A stretch of 64,000 nucleotides of DNA from Nitzschia sp. DOCU1 (taxonomy: Eukaryota; Bacillariophyta; Bacillariophyceae; Bacillariales; Bacillariaceae): contig OX595992.1 of assembly GCA_951394045.1 (NCBI GenBank), positions 868,001-932,000 on the forward strand, in the 5' to 3' direction. The notes beneath the pieces were generated by a model. That model was not told the DNA's origin. It did not search any database and saw nothing but the letters and a program-made list of their open reading frames with translations. Below are positions 1 to 11,430 of the stretch, one piece after another. Within the stretch, counting starts at the first letter, position 1, and the number at the start of each line of letters is the position of its first letter. A program made the translations under genes and the position numbers.

Positions 1-749
1 GTCCTTGGTGGGGTAGACGGTGGGCGTGATGTTGACTATTCTATCCTGCATTTCTTTGCCTTCCGAGTCGATCGGGGGCAGTCCCAGCTGAGGGTCGGTA
101 GAATCCACGTACTCTCGCTCCATGTGTTGCTTGGTTGCCTCACAGTAGTGCACTGATTTGACCACCTTCGGCTTGATAGCGGAAACTTTGGTTGCAACAC
201 CCTCCACACAAACAAGCTGACGCAAGGCGGACGAAGTCAAGGAACGAGGACTCATTGGCGTAGCTCCCACAGGACCCGATAAGGCCACTTTGATTTTGAC
301 GCCTTTATTGATAGTTCAGTGCGTTAGCAGATGTTTCATTCACCAAAACCGACAGTACAGCAAGCAATGTTAACATTCTTACCAGTCTTATCGTAACCAG
401 GACGAGATTCGTTAGCAATCTCGTGGCATGCTGCTTCCAATGCTCTCATGTGGCGCAAAGGGTCCAACCGCAAACGAGTGCTCAGCTTTCCATTGTCTTG
501 AGATCGCAAGTCCGCCATTCCGATCTCCACACGAGGGCATCCCCATCCCTTGACACTCAAGCGCCGACTACGGTCATTATAATCGTCAATAGCAGTGCTG
601 ATTTTGTCGACATAACCAAAACGCTGATAGAAACAAGAAAAGGTGTGAATCAGAACAGCTGTGACGCATTTTTACTCGATTCTCAGTGAACTCACTTCTT
701 GACGAAGAAAGACGTCATATTCGTCGCGTAATTCCATCAACGTCGTCAT
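1..749 (-). CDS. MCM3: MCM3 replicative helicase subunit, N-terminal part (partial)
   Basis: Exons on the minus strand are 749-696, 623-383 and 302 to the window edge. Introns are 695-624 and 382-303, both GT-AG and in phase. The 199 residues seen match the MCM3 N-terminal domain: the RVEIGMADLR segment, then SPRSLTS, LVCVEGVATKVS, KPKVVKSVHYC and a VYPTKD segment. These are hallmarks of MCM3 within the MCM2-7 ring, which unwinds DNA at replication origins in the nucleus. The AAA+ domain lies outside the window. The start at 749 (MTTLMELRDEY) is the first ATG of the exon; a second in-frame ATG lies at 737. The first exon encodes only 18 residues, so an even earlier exon is possible. The gene is divergent from the AP endonuclease at 1350, a plausible pairing of replication and repair genes on a shared 600 bp promoter. 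Confidence 0.9.
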
Positions 750-1349
750 TGTTCTACTTTCCGTCTACGCGTGGTTGTTATTATTATGATTCAAGAATTG
801 CAACAGCAATAGCCAAAGAGACACCCACAACAACAACCCAAACGAAACAACAGCCCAGAACGGAAATGTGATGTTGGCGGAGGTCCGCGCAGAGAGTTCA
901 TGAACGCAACGAGCAGATCATGAAAGTCAGTTTGAAATGTGTCGCAGGTCGGCCCGCGATCCTACCAAAGTTCTACGGCACGACTACCTAAAAAGTCAAA
1001 CCGTCCTGAAATTCAAACAAGTAAAAACTAACTCTGTCTTTTTGTTATTGCCCTTTTGGGTCGGCTGGCTCATCCAAAATGCCGCCCATTATGTCTTTGT
1101 ACTTGGTAAACGTCTACCAAAGGCGGTCTGGCGCCCAATTTCACGCGCGGCCAACGCCCCGCGATGGGCGGCAAATGGACCCAACAGACTCCAGTTCTGT
1201 CAAGTGGCAGCAACTTTTGGCGCGGTTCCGTCACGCATTTTGGCGGTAAAGCTTTTGTCGGTATCCATAGACCCAAACGATGATGAGGGGTGGGCCACAG
1301 TCAGAGCTTTCTTTTGTGATCCTGCCGCATTGATCGCTGAATAGAGACC
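750..1349. other. Intergenic, divergent promoter region
   Basis: This 600 bp stretch separates the MCM3 start from the AP endonuclease start. It is rich in CAA/ACA near 820-860. I see no supported gene or RNA in it. Confidence 0.6.
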
Positions 1350-2716
1350 ATGACAGATGTACAACCTGTTGCTAAGCGGCAAAAAACGGATGCGCCGACA
1401 TCGCCCCGGACGATCATTACTTGGAACTGCAATGGTAATCATCTTTGAAACGCATTGTTCCGCCGGCATACTTTTGCCGCTCTCAACAACACGTCGTCCA
1501 TCCATCCACAGGATTCACGTCTCGATCTCGTTGGAATGCTGCCGATATCCAAAAATTGCTGCAAGATACAAATTATCCCGACATGATTTGCTTGCAGGAA
1601 GCACGCTTAAAGGCCTTTGATTCACACACACGGTCCCGACCAACGCCATCCGAATACAAGGAGGTTCAAGACGCTGTGGAATCCCTATTCGCAGACTATC
1701 AACCTGTTTGGTCCTTGGCAGATACAAAGTATGCAGGAACCTTGACATTTGTTCACCGGCGTTTGCAAGCATTGGATGTCAAGTCGCAATGTGCGTTTTC
1801 GGTAGATTGGGCAGTGGATTTGCTATTGACCAAATTCAAGGTCACTCGAAAGCAAGTGGGCTTGTCGGAAACACCAACAACAACATTAGCGGCATCCAAG
1901 AGATCAGACTCTTCGCCAAAAGTGGTAAAGCAAATGTCCATGAAAGCTTTCTTTGCACCGAAACCAAAGGCTACTAGTACGACGACCACGGCACCTTCGT
2001 GTACTGGCACGCATCATCCAGAGGGCCGATTCCAATTTTTTTGCTTTTCCGACATGGACGTACTCCAGACATATGTTCCTAACAATGGTACCAAAGCCGA
2101 GTCGTTTCGTAGGAGGCGCGACTGGGATGAAGCCATGCTGCAGTTGCTTAAGGATCGACGAACGATTCTGGAACACTGTCAGCAGACGGAACGGCCACTG
2201 CTTTGGTGTGGAGATTTCAACGTTGCCCGAGACTACAAGGATGGGACGCACTGGGAGGAGCGACCGGATGGATCTATCTATGAGTTTTGGACAGACTCGG
2301 AAAAGTGCTTTGTAGGCAAGAAAGGTTCTGTACCAACTCCTGACGACCCAGACGATGTGGGGATTCCAAGTTTTACGGCCGCGGAACGGCGACGATTTGC
2401 AGCTTTACTCAAAGAAGGAGATTTTGTAGATGCATGGAGAGCACTTCACCCCAACGGAGTGACCGATTCTACATTGCCAAAGTGGGATCGACCCGGCTAC
2501 ACGTGGAGAGGACATCTGGCAAAGACAAACGCCTACAACGCAAAGTTTCAGGGAAAGGGGCAAAGACTAGATTATTTCCTCCTTAGCCCGTCCAAGCTTA
2601 TCAAGAGTGTTCAAACCTGCCAGATTCTGGGTTATGGCGAGCAGCGAGAGGGACATTATTGTGGTTCGGACCACTGTGCTGCTCTGCTGATACTCAATGA
2701 TAATCTCAGATTGTGA
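1350..2716 (+). CDS. AP endonuclease, exonuclease III family, with PIP box
   Basis: Exons are 1350-1434 and 1512-2716, with a 77 bp GT-AG intron in phase 1; the product is 429 aa. The splice restores the family signature TWNCNGF at the start of the exonuclease/endonuclease/phosphatase fold. Other family motifs are LQEARLK (metal-binding Glu), WCGDFNVA (catalytic Asp/Asn), RLDYFLLS and a terminal GSDHCA. It should cut the backbone 5' of abasic sites in base excision repair. A low-complexity insertion in the middle of the fold, absent from short APE1 proteins, holds QMSMKAFF followed by basic residues, which fits the PCNA-interacting consensus. There is no C-terminal GRF zinc finger, so it is not a standard APE2. 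Basic residues near the N-terminus (KRQK) could be a nuclear signal. Confidence 0.9.
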
Positions 2717-2801
2717 GAAAGAGTAGAAACCGGCATGGGGTCAAGATGTGAGTGATGAATCAACGGGGGTAACATCTCAAACACGGCAAGTGTATACTCG
2801 A

Positions 2802-3290
2802 TCATATTCGAAATGAGTCAGCGGCATCAAGCTCGGACTCTGAAACAGCCGAATGCCCCATGCAGGATGAAGAAGAGAAGTCCTTCTCGTCGCCATACAT
2901 GCTTTCGTCGTCGCTTCTGTCGTCGGATGACACCACGCTATAGCAGTCATCTGATATATAATTATCATACGCATTGACTTCTATTGTCATCGGGACGTCT
3001 GATGTTTCTCCCAGCTCGTAATCCATGATTGGGCCGGACTCTAACAGCTCAATCCAATCAAGAGTGTTCAGGCTTTCTCCATCAATACTTTCAGGCACTG
3101 GCATATTCGATTCTCCTGATAGCTCGCCATGATCGTATATATTTGGTTCGTCAATCGCTCCATGTTGATTACTCTCGCATTGTGAGATCTGTGGCTGATA
3201 ATAAGGACGGTAACACACGATGTTAGGAAATGCAAGTTTGTGCGACCGATTTGCGTTGCGTTCTACCCATTGGTTCGTACAAGGACTCAT
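2802..3290 (-). CDS. Acidic orphan protein, possibly missing a 5' exon
   Basis: The open frame runs from 3368 but its only ATG is at 3290, giving 162 aa. The product is acidic and serine-rich toward the C-terminus, with runs such as SSDDRSDDES. I recognise no domain. Upstream minus-strand frames stay open to about 3550, so a 5' exon may be missing here, but no convincing splice pair was found. It converges on the AP endonuclease and ends 85 bp from it. It could also be a chance open frame, although the composition looks like real disordered protein. Confidence 0.4.
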   Translation of the reverse strand: MSPCTNQWVERNANRSHKLAFPNIVCYRPYYQPQISQCESNQHGAIDEPNIYDHGELSGESNMPVPESIDGESLNTLDWIELLESGPIMDYELGETSDVPMTIEVNAYDNYISDDCYSVVSSDDRSDDESMYGDEKDFSSSSCMGHSAVSESELDAADSFRI

Positions 3291-4047
3291 GTGAACCTGC
3301 TGTTTTTCTATTGCTGTTCGATGGATTGTGAAAGGTTGCAAAGAGAGAGGAAAGCAAAAGGTTTCCAAGTTGCAATTTGAAGTTGATTGAGGTGGTGATG
3401 TGTGATGTAGGGAAAGTCTCTCTTCGTGGAGTGATGGAGGAACGTGATGACGACGGTGCCGTGGATGTTTTCTCTCCGAGTGTCGAAGAAGAAAAGGCGG
3501 CTTCGGAGTGATGAATTTCTCGTAGGCTCACGTAAAGAAGGTACTGGGATCAAATTTTACCGCCGCTTATCGATGATTCCCTCGAAGAAGAGAACCACTG
3601 CTGCAATTCTCTCGCGGTACTCAATGAGAGACATGTGCTCTTTGGATTCTCTGTCGTTTGCGCGTGAGGATTTTGCCTTTCTTCGAGATAAAACCGCTAA
3701 TTAGAGCAGCTGCGGAGATACGTCATTCAATCGTCTAAACACATTTGTTTTAAATGATTTTTTGTCGTTATCAAATTCACTCAATTCAGTGGCATATATA
3801 AATGAAGGTAATAAGTTCACACAACAGCGAACGACACGTCGTCCGGAAGGACATATGTGCTCGTGTCACATTTTTCTGAAAACGGGGTGCGTGCGCGTCC
3901 GTGCGTCGTGAAGGAACAGAGCGGACTCATTCGAACCAAATCATGCAGTCGATTGAAAAGTTTGTATCATGACTATCTGTAATATTGTTAGGGCAGCGAA
4001 TAGTCCTCTTTTAAGCTACTACTCGATAGAAGAGGAAAAGATCCTAA
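3291..4047. other. Intergenic
   Basis: This is a 757 bp gap. It holds AT-rich stretches near 3720-3800 and overlapping short open frames near 3300-3700 on both strands, none with a convincing start. No gene or RNA is supported. Confidence 0.5.
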
Positions 4048-6133
4048 TCATTCTAGCTTGAGATCCTTTTGGTACTCGCTGGAAGTCGGCTTCTTCATCA
4101 ATTCCCGCAAAGCAACTGTGGCATAGGAAGAGGACGGAAGCGTAAAGCCAACTAGCATTGCAATTTTCTTGCTTTGACCTTCGTCCGCTGGTGTGATCAC
4201 AATATTTTGATCCGTAAGCTTCATCAAGTCAGTCTGTAGCAACGGTTGCTTGGGATCGTAGTACTCCATAATCTCGTAGTCGAAGTCTGTGGGTCGGCAT
4301 AAAAGCTTTCGATAGTCACCGTTGAGAGCAAGATCCTTATCCTGAATTGTCTTGAAACTATCCAATGAAACGCCCAGATCATGCAGAAGGTCTTTCATGA
4401 GCTTGCCCATGTCGTTGGTAGGGAACTGGGATTTTCTTCCAATCAATGGTAGGACCACATCAATAATGGAAAAGCGCTTGTTTGTGATGTCATCTTCTGT
4501 CACTAAGTGAATTTTGGAAGTGTCGAACTCGTCTGTCATCACTAGATCGCCTGCCAGCACATCCACTTTGCTCATTTGGATGCGATGGGAAGCCGCCCGA
4601 TTCCATATCAAGCTTTGAACGGCGTGAAGAAACATCATCCGAAGTGTTTTCGGTATGCATGTAAAGGCTCGCTTGTAATCCCGGGGAAAGCGTGACAAAC
4701 TTTGCATGGCTGCATTTTCAGCTGTCATGAATCGATTCAAATGCCTCATAACTCGTTTGGCAGCCGCAGCTTCGTTTTCTGCAGTTTCTCCTTTTAGAAA
4801 TCGGTCTTGCCAGTCCTTTCGGCCTTGGGCGGCATCTGGTCTGTCATCGGGTTTGGGGGACATGAAAATATCAATTGCTTTCCGAAAGTCACCCTGAAGT
4901 ACAGCAATTCCAACCTATAGTGGTCAAGTGAGCCAACTGCTGGTGCGCAAACAACAGACCACGGTAATCCACTGCGATCCTACTCACTAGATGTGTATCT
5001 TGGTACTTTCCAAATCGTTGCGTCCCAAAGTAGTTGATAAAGCCATAGTTCTTCATGGCTGTTGCCGCATCCAAAAGAACCTGTTTGTTGGTAGTTTCGA
5101 CGCCTTCGTCTCCCGTCTTGACATTTCGCAGCACCAAATCGAACCGATTCCCCTTGAGCGTTCCCAGCCTCATTTCCTTTGAGACGTATTCGAAATTGCC
5201 AACTTGCACCACGGCAAATCCCTTCTGCTTACTATTGCCTCCTCCACCCACCCGGTCCCCCACGATTTGTTCTGGTTCGGTCCGATACATGGTGCAGAAT
5301 TGCGTTGTAATTCCTCGCTTGTCCTTCATCCCCGCAAATCCAATCCGCGCTTTGCTGCCTTTGCGACTCAATTCCTTCGTAGCGGTGGTTGTATCGATAT
5401 TCTCTTTGTAGAGAACAAACTGCAGAAAGTCAGGTCGTCCTTCAGGCCACGACTTCTTGTTGCGCTTATTAGGGTTGTTCGGGTTTCGATTGTCATTACC
5501 ACGTTTGTTGTTGCCGAAAGCTTTGTAATTGGACATTTCCTTTTCAAATTTTGCATGCCAGATACGTATCCTTCCGTCCAGACCATCGGAACGAGCGCAA
5601 GAAGAAAGCGATCCACGTACAAAGTCGTGAACGGGCTTGCGTTTTTCTTTTTCCAAAGCAGGAAGAACGACGAATTTGTTGTCACAAGGCTTGTTGTCGT
5701 TGTGAGCTTGCAGCATTGTTATGACTTTTTCGGCTACATCAGCATCATTGATCAAGTCATTGAGCTTCAACTGCAACGCGGGCCACTGAGTGTCTGCATC
5801 AGCAGTAGAAGGAGTGGCCAATGATTCTTCGGCTGGTTTTTCCTCAGCTTTCGTCTCGTTGTGTTCGGTCTCGGGGGAAGACGGAATGTCGCGACTTGTA
5901 AGGCGGGCTATGGTACCGTCCAAACCAACCTCGTGTACCACGAAATCAGAATATCGAGCTTTCATAACCCCAGAGAATCCGGAAACCGAAGGAGACATGA
6001 ACTCCGATATCCCCAAACCTTTTTCAATCTCATCGTAATCTGCCAAGGCAGAGACATGGGTCGTGATCTCGTCAGCACTGGCAATGTCCTCCTCGCCTGT
6101 GGCGCCGGAGTCAGCAGGTTCCGTCGACGACAT
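4048..6133 (-). CDS. PUS7: tRNA pseudouridine synthase, PUS7/TruD family
   Basis: Exons on the minus strand are 6133-4988 and 4914-4048, with a 73 bp GT-AG intron in phase 0; the product is 670 aa. The TruD signature GMKDKRGITTQ carries the presumed catalytic Asp at residue 271. Further along are the family segment NYFGTQRFG and a second half with the RMMFLHAVQSLIWNR stretch. These enzymes isomerise U13 in tRNAs, and in eukaryotes also sites in mRNA and snRNA. The start at 6133 (MSSTEPADS) is the first ATG of an open frame that extends slightly further upstream only through non-ATG codons. An N-terminal acidic and low-complexity insertion (about residues 75-115) separates the start of the fold from the core, as in eukaryotic PUS7. 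Confidence 0.92.
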
Positions 6134-6545
6134 CAAAGTGTAATTACGCAAAACAAAGACGGTTGTATTCACACTAAAATCGATTGCTGTGGGGTGTTTT
6201 GGGGAAAGCCCACAAGATTACTGCGAAACAAAATCTTTGGATTCGATGGGTGATTGGCCATCGTCGTCTCTTGGCATGAAATTCTGGCGGGGCATGGACT
6301 GACCGAAAAGATTCGCTTCGCATTCGACGGAAGGTACTAACTCAGTGCCGTATCTTTTCATTGACCGCGGCGGCGTATGATACCGTGTCTGCCTCATCAT
6401 CGCTATCTCCTTACCTTTTGATGCCAATGGCGGGTCTGAAGCAAAAGTTATATTTCGTGAAAGGCGGGTGTCAATGCCATGATGTTCATTAAGGCGAGGC
6501 AAAGAAAGAACAACTGTTGGTTGTCATTGATGGGTGGGCTCGAAG
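6134..6545. other. Intergenic, divergent promoter region
   Basis: This 412 bp stretch separates the pseudouridine synthase start from the histidine phosphatase start. No gene or RNA is supported. Confidence 0.5.
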
Positions 6546-7586
6546 ATGGATCGACCTCGCCGCATTCTCGTCTTTGTGGTGCGCCACGGTGAAAGGGAGG
6601 ATGAAGTCATGGATCGCTACAAGCGCCACCGGTTGCCACCGGCAAGACGTTTTGATCCCGCATTGACTCCTCAGGGTCACCAACAAGCCCAGCAAGCATG
6701 GAAGATTCTTATTCATTCGCTCACGTTGGTGCAGCCACCACCCCAAAAGGTCGCCATCTATGCATCCCCCCTTCGACGAGTCGTCGGCACGGCCATGATG
6801 ATATCGGATGCCATGTCATCATTCGAGTGTCCCTGGGAGGTTATCGTTCCGACCAACGATCCCAATCAATGTGGCGGGGTTGAAAGAAAGTCGTCAAATA
6901 CGAGCTCTATTCCGATTGTAGTCTGGAATTCACTATGTGACTGCGCCGCGCAGATTGAAAGTATGGGTGGACATCGAAACGCAATTCGAACAGGATTTGT
7001 TACATGTGCAGCGACACCAGAGCAAAACCCCGAAACGTTTTCAGAGAGTCCCATGGCAGCGACATGGGAAGAAATGAAACATGCGGCGATACAAGGGGCA
7101 CCTAACATAGTCCCCACGCGTCCTATTCAGTTCTGGAAGGCTGACCCGACGACATCGCAAATAATGCCCATGACACCCGATTTAACAATTGTCGATGACG
7201 GTGCTGCTACACGTCGCAGCCTGCAACGAACGGGCCCTCCTAGACCGCAGAGAGTTTATTCGCTGCCGCTTGTTGTGAAAGACGATCCTCCTATCGATCA
7301 GGTGGTACGCATGGCTATCCAATCTGGCTGCGATGTTTGTATAGTCGCATCTCATCGAGAAGAAATCCGTGAGCTCTACAAGTATCGATGTGGACCACAA
7401 ACAGTGCGAAAACAATTAGACTATTGCTGCATTGGTGCGTTTCAAGTAATGGCCAGAGAATCTGCCAATGACAACCCAACCTTGCCGTTGGAGTGGAGGC
7501 TTTACGATGTGATACCATGTTCTGCAATGACACCAGATATTGTTCAAGACATGGTCGACGGGCGCCATTCCGAACTGTCTCCCTGA
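6546..7586 (+). CDS. Histidine phosphatase superfamily protein
   Basis: This is a single-exon gene of 346 aa. The N-terminus MDRPRRILVFVVRHGER carries the RHG phosphoacceptor motif (His14). LTPQGHQQA and YASPLRRVVGTA match the next conserved elements of the phosphoglycerate mutase-like fold. CIVASHREE near residue 270 supplies the second active-site His. Substrate cannot be assigned, because the superfamily spans phosphosugar, phosphotyrosine and other phosphatases. The middle (about residues 100-230) is poorly conserved in sequence. The open frame begins 12 bp upstream at a GTG; the ATG at 6546 immediately precedes the first strand of the fold and is preferred. Confidence 0.8.
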   Translation: MDRPRRILVFVVRHGEREDEVMDRYKRHRLPPARRFDPALTPQGHQQAQQAWKILIHSLTLVQPPPQKVAIYASPLRRVVGTAMMISDAMSSFECPWEVIVPTNDPNQCGGVERKSSNTSSIPIVVWNSLCDCAAQIESMGGHRNAIRTGFVTCAATPEQNPETFSESPMAATWEEMKHAAIQGAPNIVPTRPIQFWKADPTTSQIMPMTPDLTIVDDGAATRRSLQRTGPPRPQRVYSLPLVVKDDPPIDQVVRMAIQSGCDVCIVASHREEIRELYKYRCGPQTVRKQLDYCCIGAFQVMARESANDNPTLPLEWRLYDVIPCSAMTPDIVQDMVDGRHSELSP

Positions 7587-8446
7587 AAATGGCCTTGCTG
7601 CACATGTCATTCGTTCCTGGAGAACACGTCCTTCGAGTCTGCCATGTGGTGGTGGCGGCAAGTGTTCTAACTTCAGCTAATGACGATAGTCTGGTTCATG
7701 AAATTCATTTGGAACACGCATTGGAGGTTTGGAGCAACGTGTTGCCCCTTGGGAAATTTTGTTGGAAGTTTGGTGCGCCGCTGCTATTCTGAAGAACAGC
7801 AAAGAGTCTCACCAATCATGTTATAAATGCTACTAGAGTCTAGTATTTAACGTTTTTCTCCTCTCTATTGGAATATGTACGTGGTGCAATGAATTAAAAT
7901 GCACTTGGTGCCAGCCGTCGCTCTCCATGCAATCCATATCGGCAAAACAACGGGCATCATCGCGTCTGGGATTGATAGTTCCATTTTCAAAATACGAACG
8001 CAAAATGTGAGCGCCTTTCGCATTGGACACACGGAGGGAATGCCCGGCTTGGAAAGGGCACTAATTAACTGCCGACCGGACACCTGGAACGTTAAATTGT
8101 ATCTGTTCACACGACAACGCTTGTGACTTACATCGATTTTCTACGACCGGACTGGCCTAAAAAAATCAAAATTGTGGAGAGCCTGCCAATCCAAATATCC
8201 CCTCATGAAGAAATTACAACATTCGTACACGACTGCATGTGTGTCAAAAATGCATCCAACAGATTTTGATCTTGGAGTATGGTGTTGTAAGGATTGTCGG
8301 CATCAGTTGAGCAACTCTTGAGGATGAAAGGAGTGCCGAGGGAAGGATCCAGATAGACAAAGCAACATTTGAAGAGCTCCAAACTACCCGAAAGCGATAC
8401 TCCCTGCTGCCATTCTGCTGTTGTGGGTCAACATCGTATCGTCATC
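7587..8446. other. Intergenic
   Basis: This is an 860 bp gap between two plus-strand genes. Short open frames on both strands near 7830-8130 lack codon or motif support. No RNA gene was recognised. Confidence 0.5.
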
Positions 8447-10085
8447 ATGGAGGAAGACACAATATTTATCTCGGTAGATGATAGCGGCTGCAGCATGCCT
8501 TGGGATGAAAAGAATGGCTGGCGGCCCACTCGCGCTTTGCAATTATTAGAAGAGGACGTTGAGAATGGTAATTCAATTGATGGCAACCTTAGTAGCCAAT
8601 GGCGCCGTATTGGAGAAGACTGGCGAAAGTTTCTCTTGGAGGAAGATCGGCGAAACGGTGGGACCAGCTTTGATTTGAATCCAACCTGCAACGTCAACCG
8701 ATACTTTCAAGTGGCTCGTCGGGTAAGTAGAGTGTTCGTGACCATGAAAACGTTAAGATCAACGTCGTCATTTACACTTATCACATCATTATCGTCTTCA
8801 GGCCTTGGAACAATTTCACCGAATGTATCAGGAAGGTGGCGACCTAGAAGAGACTTATATTATGGGCAATCGAATGGTTTGCTTTCTGACTGAATGTCTC
8901 CCGAATCACCCTGGTTTCCGAAGACCTGCAGTGGCCGAGCTACGAAGAACGAGCCGTATAGATTTGCAGACATTGCGAGAGTGCCTAGATGATCTGGCAC
9001 TGCGGATTGATGAGGAGCAGTGCGATAAGTTTGCTGAAGAGTTCGACCCGGTGGTTCCAGACGAAGATGATTCCGAAGATGGTGATGAGATGTCGGCTTC
9101 TTCTGGGAACGGCTGGGTCGCTTTTGAGGAGAACACGCATGGGAAACGTGAGGTGGTTTCTCCTACTAATACCATTGCAACAACGGGCACAAATTCTGTG
9201 GAAGTGATTGAATACGCATCATCCGATGACAGCATGCCAGAGCGAAAGATTGATTTTTCAGACTACGAGGAGTCTTCTGCCAGTCGTTCCATGTACTCGT
9301 GTACGATCGAATTAGGCACTGAGTTTCTTGAGAAGATTGCACGAGAGGAAGTAGAATATGAGTCGGATAGCGAAGCGGCCGATTCGTGGGCTCAGGGCGA
9401 CGACGCCGAAAGTTTTGCCCCGTCGTATTGTTCTGCGCAGGGCATCACTTGTGATCCTGCTCGCCGTGTGTTTCGAGACATGAAATCCCGGGTTCCAAAA
9501 GGCAACCTTCTGTCGCCCGTGAAGGGAGAAGATTTGGATCAATCAACATCATCTCGGGACGAAATGTCGCCTAAACGTCAAGATCCACCAGCGGAGATTT
9601 CCAGACTGCCATCTCGGGAAGGGCGGGAATACCCAGAAGGCTTTCATTCTCCTCCCAAGACGCCTAACCGTCATAGCGGCGATGTCCGAGCTCAGGAAGG
9701 GTGGGGATACCCAGAAGGCTTTCATTCTCCTCCTAAGACGCCAAACCGTAACACAGACGATGTCCGGGCGTCGGCCGTGGTTTCTGAGATTCAACGTTTC
9801 TTGGATGCTTCCTTTGAGTACGATCCAAGCAGAGTCTTTGATTCTTCTATGGAGAGATTCAGTCGGGTGAGCACCTCCAAAAGTTTTTCCACCGAGACTT
9901 ATCGACGTACTAACGGCAGCCGCCGATCGAGGGATCCTTTTGCGCTGGTTGAGAATGACAACTCCTCGTTTTCGGTGGACGATCTGGAGAGCCAAGGTTG
10001 GGTTAGCTTTGACGCTAGCCTGGGACCGTCTCGAAACTTTCGGGCGCCCGACTTTTACGGCAGAGTGCACACACACACGATGTAG
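8447..10085 (+). CDS. Orphan, acidic and disordered protein with a 26-residue duplication
   Basis: Exons are 8447-8722 and 8802-10085, with a 79 bp GT-AG intron in phase 0; the product is 519 aa. The splice joins VARR to ALEQFHRMYQE, giving a continuous helical segment. The first 200 residues look folded (conserved-looking helix with CFLTECLPNHPGF). The rest is acidic and Ser-rich. Two 78 bp copies near 9613-9768 encode YPEGFHSPPKTPNR twice, a possible proline-directed phosphorylation site (SPPKTP). I recognise no family. Similar disordered orphans are common in diatoms, and a signalling or scaffold role would be pure inference. Confidence 0.7.
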
Positions 10086-10281
10086 TTTCAGGTCAAGTAT
10101 CTGCGATGGTCGGCAACGGACACACATACATGCATAACATGAGTGTACAGTTTTATGTTGCACCATTGTCGGGATATATTCGATGATGTTGCCCGACAAT
10201 GCCTACCGTACTAGTTTGACGTTAAGGGTGAATAGAATAGATTGCATGACGAGTTTGATTCCTGGTAGCTTCTCATACAGT

Positions 10282-11430
10282 CTATTCGCATTGAATCACA
10301 TCTTTCGGGGTTAGGACACATGGTCTCCGTACCGAGGAACCATCCGCGAGAACGAATTCTTCTCTTTGCCGCTTCATCGTCCAGGTATAGTCAAAGAATG
10401 CAACGGCTTTTCCCCCAACTTGCTGCCACAAGACTCCTTCCCTACTGTTTGGGTTAGGTGTCAAAAAGACTGCGATGCGTGACAAAGCGTCAATCGTGTC
10501 GTCGTCTATCTTTTGATACTCGGTAATGGTCTCTTGATCGGTTGTCACGACAACGCCAGGTCCCAAGATAACTGTTCGACTGCGTTCGGCAGCACAAAAG
10601 ACAGACCCATCGTCACTGAGTTCTGATTGCCTGGCCGTCAGGTATACTTCTGCTCGACGTTGCCCAAGTGGGCGCATATCTTCGGCTAGTGGAGCCGCTC
10701 CGAAGCGAAAGGTAAGGCGAGTAGGGTCTGCCCGGTAGTCCCAATCAACTTCTTCCACGGGTGCCAATTGCTGATACCCTCGGCTCATGGATACCGCATT
10801 GAAAGCACGATCGGCGATTATTTTTGTTTCTGGCACTCCCAAGCCCAAATTCACCGTCAGCTGGTTGGCAGTTGTATCAGCGAGTGTGGAAAAGAAGTGG
10901 AGTTGAAACGACGCTTGATTGTCTATTTGTTCGTTGCGACTTCTCGGGGATCCTTCCACTAGTGACTTCGCAGGAGCCAGGGACGTGCCGTAAGGATAAA
11001 TTTTTTCTCGTAATGTTGTCGTCACATTCCAAGATCCAAACAGAAAAGGTGGGTAGTAGAGCTCTTGGCTAGCGAAAGGGTTGTTCTGTTGAAGAGGTGA
11101 TAGCGATGTTGCAAGTATTCGGGATGAACCAAGTTTGGTTCTTAATTCTTTCGGAAGCGACCAGCCCTCTGTGGTCTCGGAATAGGGTTGGAAAATGGCT
11201 TGGCTGCCGGCTGGGAGGAACGCATTGTATGGGTCGGCTATCGCAGCGGGGACCATGGAGCTTACAGCTGTTGCTGATGCCATCCCAGCGACGAACTGGC
11301 GTCGAGATGAAAAATGCGCCGAAAATTCAAGAGAGTTGCCATATCGAACCGAAAGCAACCCAAGAATGAGGCGACGAACGATCGGAATGAGAAATCTCGC
11401 GGCAGGACCTTTCGCTCGCGTCGCAGCCAT
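10282..11430 (-). CDS. Probable plastid (thylakoid lumen) protein with twin-arginine leader
   Basis: This is a single-exon gene of 382 aa. The N-terminus is basic with a hydrophobic stretch (LIPIVRRLILGLL), then an SSRRQFVAG segment followed by a hydrophobic run ending in AIADPYNAFLP. That resembles a twin-arginine thylakoid transfer signal with an AxA-type cleavage site. The body has YYPPFLFGSWNVTTTL and beta-rich repeats, resembling uncharacterised thylakoid lumen families (possibly the DUF6816 type, from memory and uncertain). A bipartite plastid import signal is expected in diatoms. A phenylalanine flanked by small residues near residue 40 (FSAHF) could be the signal-peptide junction, but it is not a perfect ASAFAP motif. 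Function unknown. Confidence 0.7.
   Translation of the reverse strand: MAATRAKGPAARFLIPIVRRLILGLLSVRYGNSLEFSAHFSSRRQFVAGMASATAVSSMVPAAIADPYNAFLPAGSQAIFQPYSETTEGWSLPKELRTKLGSSRILATSLSPLQQNNPFASQELYYPPFLFGSWNVTTTLREKIYPYGTSLAPAKSLVEGSPRSRNEQIDNQASFQLHFFSTLADTTANQLTVNLGLGVPETKIIADRAFNAVSMSRGYQQLAPVEEVDWDYRADPTRLTFRFGAAPLAEDMRPLGQRRAEVYLTARQSELSDDGSVFCAAERSRTVILGPGVVVTTDQETITEYQKIDDDTIDALSRIAVFLTPNPNSREGVLWQQVGGKAVAFFDYTWTMKRQREEFVLADGSSVRRPCVLTPKDVIQCE

Noticed and set aside
7865..8110. 81-codon minus-strand open frame in the 7.6-8.4 kb gap
   Set aside because: Overlaps other equally long frames on both strands and has no supporting motif or splice context.
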